Both the position numbers and the translations under genes were made by a program. A stretch of 64,000 bases of DNA from Sessilibacter corallicola. Lineage in GTDB: Bacteria > Pseudomonadota > Gammaproteobacteria > Pseudomonadales > Cellvibrionaceae. Below are positions 1 to 8,294 of the stretch, one piece after another; positions within the stretch are counted from its first letter, which is position 1, and each line of letters starts with the position of its first letter. The stretch spans positions 1,236,235 through 1,300,234 of the forward strand of contig NZ_JAJSLX010000002.1 of NCBI RefSeq assembly GCF_021290925.1. Reading direction: 5' to 3'. The notes below the pieces were generated by a model. The model was not told the DNA's origin. It was given only the letters and a program-made list of their open reading frames with translations, and did no database searches.

Positions 1-9
1 CTTAAATTC

Positions 10-36
10 TAAAAGCGAAAGAATTTCTGTCGATAC
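10..36 (+). promoter_or_regulatory. Candidate sigma-28 (FliA) promoter upstream of cheY
   Basis: TAAA at 10-13 is followed by exactly 15 bases and then GTCGATAC at 29-36. The flagellar sigma-28 consensus is TAAA-N15-GCCGATAA, so the -35 and spacing are perfect and the -10 matches 6 of 8. It lies about 185 bases before the likely cheY start, and late flagellar/chemotaxis genes are commonly FliA-dependent. No transcript evidence is available. A 10-bp palindrome (GTTAGCTAAC) follows at about 46-55. Confidence 0.5.
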
Positions 37-221
37 AATAAATAGGTTAGCTAACACGTTTTAAGCGAACTATTTAATCTATCATTATTGTATGGGTTTT
101 GTGTGCGTGATTTGGATTTCTTGGCATGAAAGTATCATCCATAAAAACTGGATACCGCAAAAACTACTACTAGACTATGTATTGAATCGGTTCCCCTTAA
201 CCAGGGCCTATGGAGGTTACA

Positions 222-605
222 TTGGATAAAAATATGAAAATCCTCATTGTCGACGACTTCTCCACTATGAGGCGGATCATTAAAAATCTTCTACGTGACT
301 TGGGTTTCACTAACACTCAAGAAGCGGACGATGGCCAAACTGCGTTACCGATGTTGAAAAATGGCGATTTTGATTTTTTGGTGACGGATTGGAATATGCC
401 AGGAATGACGGGTATTGAATTGTTGCGGCAGGTCCGAGCAGACGAACGTTTAGGATCCTTACCAGTGCTTATGGTAACTGCTGAAGCAAAAAGGGAGCAA
501 ATTGTGGAGGCTGCTCAAAACGGGGTAAACGGTTATGTTGTTAAGCCTTTTACCGCGCAAGCTTTAAAGGAAAAGATTGAAAAAATCTTTGAACGAGTTG
601 GTTAA
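222..605 (+). CDS. cheY: Chemotaxis response regulator CheY
   Basis: Single-domain receiver that, when phosphorylated by CheA, binds the flagellar switch protein FliM and changes motor rotation. The opening [15 protein letters not shown] with its acidic pair, the phospho-acceptor Asp in VTDWNMPG, the T/A switch position in MVTAEA and the Lys in VVKPF are all present, so it should be active. Start choice: an ATG exists at 210, but a GGAGG at 212-216 sits 5 bases before an in-frame TTG at 222, giving the family-typical N-terminus MDKNMKIL. The ATG at 210 lacks a good ribosome-binding site and overlaps that GGAGG. It is the first gene of the cheY-cheZ-cheA series, with cheZ 21 bases downstream. 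Confidence 0.95.
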   Translation: MDKNMKILIVDDFSTMRRIIKNLLRDLGFTNTQEADDGQTALPMLKNGDFDFLVTDWNMPGMTGIELLRQVRADERLGSLPVLMVTAEAKREQIVEAAQNGVNGYVVKPFTAQALKEKIEKIFERVG

Positions 606-626
606 CCCTAAATTACAGGCATAGTC

Positions 627-1421
627 ATGGATTCAAACCACTTTGTGAAAGACCCAAATGTCGCTGTTGATGATCTTCGTGCAGCGGCAGAAACGTTGAT
701 TGAGAAGTTACAAAACGACGATTATTACGAAGCTAATGAAGTCATTAATAACATCAACAAACAACGCGACAGTTTAATTTTCAACAATGTTGGTAAGTTA
801 ACCCGAGCACTGCACAATGCGATTGTTAATTTTAACGTTGATGCGGGTGAAGCTGAAGAAGGTTCTGATCTCTCCGATAAATCACAAATTAGCGACGCCT
901 CCGATCGACTCAATTACGTATTGGAGCTTACCCAAGGTGCTGCCGATAAAACCATGGATCGCGTCGAAGCCTGTGCGCCTATTGCAGCAGATATCAGTTC
1001 TGAATCTAGTCAGCTACGAGAAGAGTGGAAGCGGTTAAAACGCCGTGAGATGAAACCCGAAGAATTTCGCCAGTTGTATTATCGAATGGACGAATTTTTT
1101 GCGCGAATCGGCTCGGGCGCGGATCAGTTAGGTACTAACTTACAAGAAATTATTTTAGAGCAGGGCTATCAAGATCTTACCGGTCAGGTGTTAAAGAAAG
1201 TCATTCGTTTGATTTCTGACGTCGAATCGGAATTAGTGCAGTTGGTTCGCATTGCTGGTCAGGTCGAAGACGTAGCGGGCTTTAAATCTAAAGCCGATCA
1301 CGAAGCCGCGGCAGAACAAAACGCTTCCGGTGAAGGCCCTCAAATTAAAGCAAAACAACGTTCCGATGTTATGGCTAGCCAAGATGAAGTGGATGATCTC
1401 CTTTCCAGCTTAGGTTTTTAA
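627..1421 (+). CDS. cheZ: Protein phosphatase CheZ
   Basis: Dephosphorylates CheY-P in the cytoplasm and so resets the motor signal. The 264-residue protein is largely helical. It carries the family core ILEQGYQDLTGQVLKKVI, which includes the Asp and Gln used in catalysis (LEQGYQDLTGQ). The C-terminus QDEVDDLLSSLGF is the conserved CheY-docking peptide of CheZ. It lies between cheY and cheA, the standard gammaproteobacterial order, and is almost certainly cotranscribed with them. Confidence 0.95.
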   Translation: MDSNHFVKDPNVAVDDLRAAAETLIEKLQNDDYYEANEVINNINKQRDSLIFNNVGKLTRALHNAIVNFNVDAGEAEEGSDLSDKSQISDASDRLNYVLELTQGAADKTMDRVEACAPIAADISSESSQLREEWKRLKRREMKPEEFRQLYYRMDEFFARIGSGADQLGTNLQEIILEQGYQDLTGQVLKKVIRLISDVESELVQLVRIAGQVEDVAGFKSKADHEAAAEQNASGEGPQIKAKQRSDVMASQDEVDDLLSSLGF

Positions 1422-1478
1422 TAGCATTGTTCGAATGAGTTAAATTGAAATATATCGGTATGGCAAGAGGAGCTTGGA

Positions 1479-4037
1479 ATGGGGTTCGGTGATGACGAAG
1501 AGATTTTGCAAGACTTCTTAGTAGAAGCTGGCGAAATCCTAGAACTACTTTCTGAGCAGCTGGTTGAGCTTGAGCAAAGTCCCGACGATAGAGATTTACT
1601 CAACGCTATTTTCCGAGGGTTCCACACGGTTAAAGGCGGCGCGGGTTTCTTACAAATTGGGCCGATGGTGGATTGCTGCCACGTTACCGAAAACCTCTTC
1701 GATATTTTAAGAACCGGCAAACGCGAAGTGACCTCGGAATTAATGGACGTTGTGCTCGAAGCCGTCGACACCATTAATGAACAATTCGAAGCGTTGCAAG
1801 CTCGCCAAGAACCCGATCAAGCAGACCCTGGCCTGATTCATCGTTTAGGCCGTTTAGTGGCGTGTGAAGATTTACAAGAGCCCGCTGCTGCTGCACCTGC
1901 CCCTGAGCCGGAACCCGTCGTTGAAGCTCCCCAAGAACCGCAACCGGTTGCCGCTCCCGAAGCGTCTGCTGAACCCGAAAGTGGTGACGGTGAACTCGAT
2001 ATTTCCGACGGCGCGTTTGCCAATATGCTCGATGCCATTGCAGACGATGACGAGGGCGCACCTAACCCTGAAACGCCGGTGCAATCCAGCCCAGAGCAAT
2101 CTAGTCCAGAACAATCCAGCCCAGCGCAGTCTAGTCCAGAACAAAAAACGGCTAGCGAGGCTAAGCCTGCCTCGGCACCGTCTGAATCCGATGAAATAAC
2201 CGACGATGAATTCGAAGCGTTATTGGACCAGTTGCACGGCGAGGGCAATGGCCCAACTGTGGGAGCTGACTCTGCCAGTGCTGCACCAGCACCTGCCGCT
2301 GAAAAAGCCTCTCCGGTAACTGATCCAGAGACCATTACCGAAGACGAATTTGAAAATTTATTGGACGAAATTCACGGCCAAGGCCAAGGGCCCACCAAAG
2401 CCGCTGAGCCAAAAGCGGAAGCCAAGCCCGAGTCCAATAAACCTGAACCGAGTGCACCCGAACCGAGTGCTAAACCGGCATCTGGTGATGGCGAAGAAAT
2501 TACCGAAGACGAATTCGAACAACTCTTGGATGAAATTCACGGTCAAGGCCAAGGGCCAAGTGTTGCAGCAGGAGCCAGTGAAACGCCTAAAGCGGCCGAG
2601 CCTGCAAGCGAAAAAGCCGCTCCTGCAGAAGAAAAACCAAAAGAAAATCCAGAACCGGTTAAAGCGGTTCCGGGCACTGGCACTGCCCAGGCAAGTGCCA
2701 ACACCGCTAAACCTGATTTAGTGGCGATACCTGGCGGTGCCGCTTCCGCACCTCCTGCTGCGCCCCCGGCTGCACCGAAACCTGCGCGCGCGGCCCCGAA
2801 AGCGCCAGCAAAAGCTGGGGCAAAAGCCGGGGCAAAAGCCGGTGGTAAAGAACCTGCGGCCGGTGGCGATACTACCGTTCGTGTCGATACTCAGCGCCTC
2901 GACGATATCATGAACATGGTGGGCGAGTTGGTGCTGGTGCGCAATCGCCTGGTTCGATTGGGTGACGAGCGCGGTGAAGAATCGCTGTCGAAAGCCGTAT
3001 CCAATTTGGACGTGGTGACGGCTGATTTACAAACGGCGGTCATGAAAACTCGTATGCAACCGATCAAAAAAGTGTTTGGTCGGTTCCCTCGGGTGGTTCG
3101 CGATTTGGCGCGAAGCTTAAATAAAGAAATTAATTTAGAACTGGTGGGTGAAGACACCGACCTGGATAAAAACTTGGTGGAAGCCCTTGCCGATCCGCTT
3201 GTGCATTTGGTGAGAAATTCCGTTGACCACGGTGTTGAAACGCCAGAGGTGCGTGAGAAAAAAGGCAAACCGCGCGTGGGTAAAGTGGTGTTGTCCGCGC
3301 AGCAAGAAGGCGATCATATTCTGTTGTCCATCACCGACGATGGCGGTGGTATGGACCCGAACAAGCTTCGTCAAATTGCCGTCGACAAGGGTGTGCTCGA
3401 TGAAGACGCCGCCGCCCGCTTACCCGATCAGGAAGCGTTTGCGTTAATTTTTGCCCCTGGATTTTCTACGAAAAAAGAAATTTCCGATGTCTCTGGTCGA
3501 GGCGTTGGTATGGACGTGGTAAAAACCAAAATTACGCAGCTCAACGGCACGGTTGAAATTGATTCCGAAATTGATGTCGGCACACGGCTAGACATTAAAG
3601 TTCCGCTGACGCTGGCGATTATGCCAACCTTAATGATTATGTTGGAAGATCAAACCTTCGCCTTGCCATTGGTGAACGTTGACGAAATTTTCCATTTGGA
3701 TTTAACCACCACCAATGTTGTCGACGGCCAAGAATGCATCACCATTCGTGAAAAAGCCATTCCCATCTTCCATTTAAAACATTGGTTAATTGAAGGTGCG
3801 GCCTTTAAAGAACCTTCGGATGTCGGACATATTGTGATTGTGTCGGTGGGCACTCAAAAAGTCGGTTTTGTGGTTGATCAATTAATTGGTCAGGAAGAAG
3901 TGGTCATTAAGCCGTTAGGAAAAATGCTGCAAGGAACTCCGGGAATGGCCGGGGCTACGATCACCGGTGATGGCACCATCGCTTTGATTCTAGACGTACC
4001 CAGTATGTTGAAATGTTACGCAGGTAATGCGGCGTAG
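1479..4037 (+). CDS. cheA: Chemotaxis histidine kinase CheA with expanded linker
   Basis: Autophosphorylates in response to chemoreceptors and passes phosphate to CheY and CheB. Order: HPt domain (residues about 5-110, phospho-His 49 in FHTVKGGAG); a long Ala/Pro/Glu-rich linker (about 130-455); dimerisation helices from about 464; HATPase domain with LVRNSVDHG near 576, DDGGGMD and SGRGVGMD; C-terminal CheW-like domain from about 708. At 852 residues it is longer than most, owing to the linker. The linker holds three copies of an acidic motif (EITEDEFEQLLDEIHGQG and relatives, near residues 238, 285 and 340), a looser copy near 170, a QSSPE run and an AKAGAKAGAKAG run. No ordinary P2 CheY-binding domain is apparent. 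AGGAG precedes the ATG. Confidence 0.97.
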   Translation: MGFGDDEEILQDFLVEAGEILELLSEQLVELEQSPDDRDLLNAIFRGFHTVKGGAGFLQIGPMVDCCHVTENLFDILRTGKREVTSELMDVVLEAVDTINEQFEALQARQEPDQADPGLIHRLGRLVACEDLQEPAAAAPAPEPEPVVEAPQEPQPVAAPEASAEPESGDGELDISDGAFANMLDAIADDDEGAPNPETPVQSSPEQSSPEQSSPAQSSPEQKTASEAKPASAPSESDEITDDEFEALLDQLHGEGNGPTVGADSASAAPAPAAEKASPVTDPETITEDEFENLLDEIHGQGQGPTKAAEPKAEAKPESNKPEPSAPEPSAKPASGDGEEITEDEFEQLLDEIHGQGQGPSVAAGASETPKAAEPASEKAAPAEEKPKENPEPVKAVPGTGTAQASANTAKPDLVAIPGGAASAPPAAPPAAPKPARAAPKAPAKAGAKAGAKAGGKEPAAGGDTTVRVDTQRLDDIMNMVGELVLVRNRLVRLGDERGEESLSKAVSNLDVVTADLQTAVMKTRMQPIKKVFGRFPRVVRDLARSLNKEINLELVGEDTDLDKNLVEALADPLVHLVRNSVDHGVETPEVREKKGKPRVGKVVLSAQQEGDHILLSITDDGGGMDPNKLRQIAVDKGVLDEDAAARLPDQEAFALIFAPGFSTKKEISDVSGRGVGMDVVKTKITQLNGTVEIDSEIDVGTRLDIKVPLTLAIMPTLMIMLEDQTFALPLVNVDEIFHLDLTTTNVVDGQECITIREKAIPIFHLKHWLIEGAAFKEPSDVGHIVIVSVGTQKVGFVVDQLIGQEEVVIKPLGKMLQGTPGMAGATITGDGTIALILDVPSMLKCYAGNAA
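2079..2143 (+). repeat. Short tandem repeat encoding SSPEQ/SSPAQ in the cheA linker
   Basis: Four to five 15-base units (cagCCCAGagcaaTCTAG type) encode successive Q-S-S-P-(E/A) pentapeptides. Since 15 is a multiple of three, gain or loss of units would keep the frame and simply alter linker length. Confidence 0.75.
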
Positions 4038-4159
4038 CGATATTGCGTACTCATGTTATGTACTAATGCACTCAGTGTATTGTATTTTTTAATTTTCATA
4101 AATGTATATCGCTTGTGCGCAATAAAATCCCTATTAAACACAAAAAGGTGTCTAGAAGC

Positions 4160-5257
4160 ATGGCGATAACGGTGTTAATCGTTGATGATTCTCTATTTTT
4201 TCAAAAAAGACTGACCGACATCATTGAAGAGCACCCTCAACTTCGCGTTGTGGGTGTTGCCAGCAACGGCAAACAAGCGCTGTCGATGACGTTAGAAAAA
4301 AAGCCCGATGTTATCACCATGGATTACGAAATGCCGTTAATGGATGGCATTCACGCCGTCCGTCAAATTATGTCCCAGCGGCCAACACCGATCTTAATGT
4401 TTTCTTCACTGACTTATGACGGCGCTAAAACAACCTTGTCGGCGCTGGAAGCTGGTGCTGTTGATTTCATGCCGAAAAGCTTTAAAGAAATTGCTAAAAA
4501 TCCTGAACAATTAAAAGACAAATTACACCAGCGCATTCTATTAATTTCGCGTCGGCGAAACCTTGCCTTAAATAATAAATTAATTGAGCACGACACCAAA
4601 TCCAAATCAAGCGCTTCTCAAGCGTCGACGCCGCGTGTGGCGGAAGCTCCACCTAACAACGCTCAAGTCTCGCGCAAGCTCAACGAAAAAGTAAAAATCA
4701 TCGCCATTGGTGCCTCCACTGGTGGTCCTATCGCATTATCAGAAATTCTAAAACATTTACCCCAAAATTTTTCTTTGCCTATTTTAGTGATTCAGCACAT
4801 GCCTGAGAATTTCACCAAGGCTTTTGCCGAGCGACTCAACAGCCAATGTCAAGTTCGAGTGGTTCACGCCGACGACGGTATGACCATTGAAAATGGTGTG
4901 GTTTATTTGGCGCCCGGCGGTCATCAAATGATGATTAATCAGAAAGATGGTCGAAGAATTAAAGTTTTAAAGGGGGATGACCGATTACTGTATAAGCCAT
5001 CCGTAGATGTCACGTTAACTTCTGCGGCCAATGTTTGGGGTGAAGGATTATTAACGTTAATTCTTACCGGCATGGGCAATGATGGTTGCGAAGGCAGCCG
5101 AATAGTCAAACAGAAGGGTGGGGTAGTGTGGTCACAAGACGAGGCCAGCAGTATTATTTATGGAATGCCAATGGCCGTTGCCAAAGAAAAATTAACCGAC
5201 CGCGTAATTTCTTTGACTGAAATTCCCGGCCAGTTGAAAAAAGCCTTCGGTTGCTAA
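4160..5257 (+). CDS. cheB: Chemotaxis response regulator / protein-glutamate methylesterase CheB
   Basis: Removes methyl groups from chemoreceptors (and deamidates Gln) during adaptation. N-terminal receiver: VLIVDDSLFFQKRL, phospho-Asp in TMDYEMPLMDG, Lys in FMPKSF. After a variable linker the C-terminal esterase has the catalytic Ser in IGASTGGP, His in IQHMPENFT and Asp in LTGMGNDG, so it should be active. The open frame extends upstream to a GTG at 4115, but those 15 residues are not family-like. The ATG at 4160 gives MAITVLIVDD, the expected N-terminus. It lies 122 bases after cheA and 90 before motC. Confidence 0.95.
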   Translation: MAITVLIVDDSLFFQKRLTDIIEEHPQLRVVGVASNGKQALSMTLEKKPDVITMDYEMPLMDGIHAVRQIMSQRPTPILMFSSLTYDGAKTTLSALEAGAVDFMPKSFKEIAKNPEQLKDKLHQRILLISRRRNLALNNKLIEHDTKSKSSASQASTPRVAEAPPNNAQVSRKLNEKVKIIAIGASTGGPIALSEILKHLPQNFSLPILVIQHMPENFTKAFAERLNSQCQVRVVHADDGMTIENGVVYLAPGGHQMMINQKDGRRIKVLKGDDRLLYKPSVDVTLTSAANVWGEGLLTLILTGMGNDGCEGSRIVKQKGGVVWSQDEASSIIYGMPMAVAKEKLTDRVISLTEIPGQLKKAFGC

Positions 5258-5347
5258 TTGTTGTTTTAAATTTTTACTCCCTCCGCCATTTCTTCCCTTC
5301 TGTTTGACCATTTCTCCTGTTAGCCAATGTTTTTACAAGGGTAAACC

Positions 5348-6088
5348 GTGGATAAACTCAGTTTTATCGGTGTTATTTTGGGTTTTGCTGCACTCATCGG
5401 GGGAAACTTCCTTGAGGGCGGAAGCTGGACGTCTCTTGTTAATGGCTCGGCGGCGTTAATCGTTATTGGCGGTACTTTGGGCGCTGCTATTTTGCAAACG
5501 CCTTGGTCGAGCTTACACCGGGCGCTTTCAGTATTATTTTGGGTGTTTCTACCGCCTAAATACGCTTACGATCAAGGTATTGAAAAAATTGTTCAGTGGG
5601 CACAACTGGCGAGAAAAGACGGACTCTTGGGACTTGAACCCATTGCCGATAAAGAACTCGACAGCTTTTCAAAAAAAGGGCTGTTACTGCTGGCCGATGG
5701 TACTGATTCTGATGCTTTAAAACGTGTGCTCGAAAACGATCTTTATCGAAAAGAGCAACACGATTTACAGGCCGTACATTTTTACGAAAGCATGGGCGGG
5801 TACGCGCCCACGGTTGGTATTATTGGTGCGGTTATTGGTTTAATTCACGTCATGCAAAACCTGGCGGATCCATCGCAGGTGGGCCCCGGTATTGCCATTG
5901 CTTTTGTGGCGACCATTTACGGTGTGGCTCTGTCCAATTTATTGTTGATTCCCATTGCCAATAAATTAAAACAGCACATTGCGCAACAATCGAAATTCAG
6001 AGAATTGGTGATTGACGGATTGGTGTCTATTTCAGAAGGTGAAAACCCCAAATTGATAAAAATAAAACTCAACGGTTACATCACTTAA
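5348..6088 (+). CDS. motC: Flagellar stator subunit MotC (MotA/PomA family)
   Basis: Inner-membrane stator protein which, with MotD, forms an ion channel that turns the flagellum. The 246-residue protein has four hydrophobic segments: two near the N-terminus (MDKLSFIGVILGFAALIGG and a GGTLGAAILQTP region) and two after the cytoplasmic loop (GGYAPTVGIIGAVIGLIHVM, IAFVATIYGVALSNLLLIP). The Pro/Gly residues of the MotA family in those last two helices are kept. The start is GTG at 5348 with AAGGG upstream. It pairs with motD 15 bases downstream; the location beside cheB fits MotC rather than a primary MotA. Confidence 0.92.
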   Translation: MDKLSFIGVILGFAALIGGNFLEGGSWTSLVNGSAALIVIGGTLGAAILQTPWSSLHRALSVLFWVFLPPKYAYDQGIEKIVQWAQLARKDGLLGLEPIADKELDSFSKKGLLLLADGTDSDALKRVLENDLYRKEQHDLQAVHFYESMGGYAPTVGIIGAVIGLIHVMQNLADPSQVGPGIAIAFVATIYGVALSNLLLIPIANKLKQHIAQQSKFRELVIDGLVSISEGENPKLIKIKLNGYIT

Positions 6089-6103
6089 CATGAGAATATA
6101 TCC

Positions 6104-7225
6104 ATGTCACGCTTGAGAGTTGATGCCAGCGTCAGTGTTAACCACGAACGGTGGTTGGTTTCTTATGCGGATTTTATCACTCTGCTATTTGCCTTTTTTG
6201 TGGTGATGTATTCTGTCTCTCAGGTTAATGAAGAAAAACAACGTATTCTTTCCCAAGCCCTTTTGGGTGTGTTCGCACAACCGGAAAAATCCTTAAAACC
6301 CATTCAAGTGGGTGACCCTATTCTGGCGGCGCAAGAAGGTGCCATTGAGCTTATGTCTTCAGAATTAGACAACGGGGCAGGGAATTTTTTACGGCAATCG
6401 GATTTACCCAGCGCCAATAGCCAGGTTAACTCCGGGCCTGTGTTTGATACTTCTTACGATAACGATTTTGCCACGTTAGAAAATCAACTGAAAAACCGTT
6501 TTTCCGAACTCGTAGACGACCAACAATTGCATTTTCGTCATACAGAACACTGGCTAGAAATTGAATTAAAAACGGCTAAGTTTTTTCAGTCTGGCAGTGC
6601 TGAACCTAATTACGCGGCTGAAACCGTATTCGATGAAATTGGTAGTGCATTGGCCAATATTGAAAACGCAATTCAAGTAGAAGGGCATACCGATAATACG
6701 CCGGTTTCTACTGCGTTGTACCCGAGTAATTGGGAGCTTTCCACGGCGCGTGCCGCAACGGTTGTTCAAATATTTGCCCAAAATAATGTTAACGAACAAC
6801 GCCTAACAGCAGTCGGTCACGGCGCTTTTAAACCTTTGGTAGACAATAACTCCAGTACTAACCGAGCGCTCAATCGACGAATCGTTATTAAAGTAAAAAA
6901 ACAGGTGAGTGATGTTAACCGAGATAATCGTCGTGCGTTAAGGGAATTTCGTGAACAAAAAAATCAGATATTGGCAAACTCCAGTTTATCTGCCCTTGAA
7001 AAAAACCAAGCCTTAATTGATTTAGGGCCATCGCCGGAAAATCTGTCGCTGATTGAAATATTAGATCTTCTTGCTGATTCTCCCAGTGAGAGCAATTCTT
7101 CATCGATATCGCAGACATCTTCCTCGAATAGTACAGATAACAATAATTCGTCGGTGGCACCGGTTATACTCGATAATGGTAATTTATTGTTTTCTAGTGA
7201 ACCGGAATTACCTCGCCAACAATAG
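6104..7225 (+). CDS. motD: Flagellar stator subunit MotD (MotB family, OmpA-like)
   Basis: Anchors the stator to peptidoglycan and contributes the ion-conducting helix. The single N-terminal transmembrane segment carries the essential Asp in SYADFITLLFAFFVVMYS. A plug/linker region follows, then an OmpA-type peptidoglycan-binding domain at about residues 140-270 (VEGHTDNTPVS, NWELSTARA, NRALNRRIVI). The C-terminal tail of about 100 residues is Ser/Asn-rich and probably disordered. A 244-base gap separates it from the next gene. Confidence 0.93.
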   Translation: MSRLRVDASVSVNHERWLVSYADFITLLFAFFVVMYSVSQVNEEKQRILSQALLGVFAQPEKSLKPIQVGDPILAAQEGAIELMSSELDNGAGNFLRQSDLPSANSQVNSGPVFDTSYDNDFATLENQLKNRFSELVDDQQLHFRHTEHWLEIELKTAKFFQSGSAEPNYAAETVFDEIGSALANIENAIQVEGHTDNTPVSTALYPSNWELSTARAATVVQIFAQNNVNEQRLTAVGHGAFKPLVDNNSSTNRALNRRIVIKVKKQVSDVNRDNRRALREFREQKNQILANSSLSALEKNQALIDLGPSPENLSLIEILDLLADSPSESNSSSISQTSSSNSTDNNNSSVAPVILDNGNLLFSSEPELPRQQ

Positions 7226-7469
7226 CGTGTTATATCCCATAAATGTTTAACCGAAACGGTCGATAGCTAGATAGCAGTTGTAGGCCTTTGTATTGCATGT
7301 GTCTGAGAGACAACGAGAGAGCGGCAATGATTGGTTAACGAGCGTCGATTTATTGACGCGATTGCCGCCTCATTGCGCTATAACCATTTTCGATTGGATT
7401 TTGATAACTCAAACCAATCAAAAGCTATAAGAGCGTGTTGAGCTTAAATTAAAATCTGGAGTCTGTGTC

Positions 7470-8294
7470 ATGCAAGTTTGGAGTTTTGCGAACCAAAAAG
7501 GTGGTGTTGGAAAAACGACAACAACGGTGTCAATCAGTGGTTTGGCCGCTGAATCTGGCATGCGCGTGTTAATGTTGGATTTAGACCCTCACGGTTCTTT
7601 AACCAGTTACTGGGGATTAAATTCAGACACTTGCACAAGCTCGACTTATACACTCTTCGAAGAAAATAAAACCCTCACCAATGACCGAATTAAAAGTTTA
7701 ATTCACTCTACTTCGGTTGAAGGGTTGGATTTTATTCCATCGTCGACTGCGCTGGCCACGTTAGAGCGGCAAGCAATCGGCAAAGACGGTTTGGGGCTTG
7801 TGGTGTCAAAAACCGCACAGCTTATGGAAAACGATTACGACCTCGTCGCGGTAGACAGCCCTCCGATTCTCGGCGTATTAATGATTAATGCACTGGCCGC
7901 CTGCCAAAAGTTAATCATTCCCGTGCAAACCGAACACCTTGCCTTAAAAGGTTTAGAGCGGATGTTGCACACATTAAAAATGATGAGCCGATCAAGAAAA
8001 AACGAATTGGAATATCTGATTGTGCCGACCATGTTTGATCGCCGCACACACGCTTCTATTACCAGTTTGCGTGCCATTAAAAATACCTACATGGAAGAAG
8101 CCTGGCCCGGAAAAATTCCCATTGATACACGCTTACGAGACGCCAGTAAAGCCGGTTTGGCGCCCCACGTCTTTGATCCTAACAGTCGGGGTGTGACAGC
8201 TTATGCGTCGTTGTTTAAGTACATTTTAGGGGAGCGATCTGCCCGCCAGCAACCGCCTTCAGAAATAACCACACTGGAACGTTGCGTTGGTTAA
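7470..8294 (+). CDS. ParA-family ATPase of chemotaxis array positioning (ParC-like)
   Basis: ParA/MinD-type ATPase with a deviant Walker A (NQKGGVGKTTTT), Walker A' region MLDLDPHGSL and Walker B VAVDSPPI. In Vibrio and Pseudomonas the homologue in this position, between motD and a CheW-like partner, directs chemosensory arrays to the cell pole. The role here is inferred from that conserved context rather than from specific residues. Its end overlaps the next gene by 8 bases if the latter starts at TTG 8287, implying translational coupling. Confidence 0.9.
   Translation: MQVWSFANQKGGVGKTTTTVSISGLAAESGMRVLMLDLDPHGSLTSYWGLNSDTCTSSTYTLFEENKTLTNDRIKSLIHSTSVEGLDFIPSSTALATLERQAIGKDGLGLVVSKTAQLMENDYDLVAVDSPPILGVLMINALAACQKLIIPVQTEHLALKGLERMLHTLKMMSRSRKNELEYLIVPTMFDRRTHASITSLRAIKNTYMEEAWPGKIPIDTRLRDASKAGLAPHVFDPNSRGVTAYASLFKYILGERSARQQPPSEITTLERCVG

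Noticed and set aside
7226-7469. A separate small gene between motD and the ParA-type gene
   Set aside because: No frame with a ribosome-binding site; the gap is more likely regulatory.
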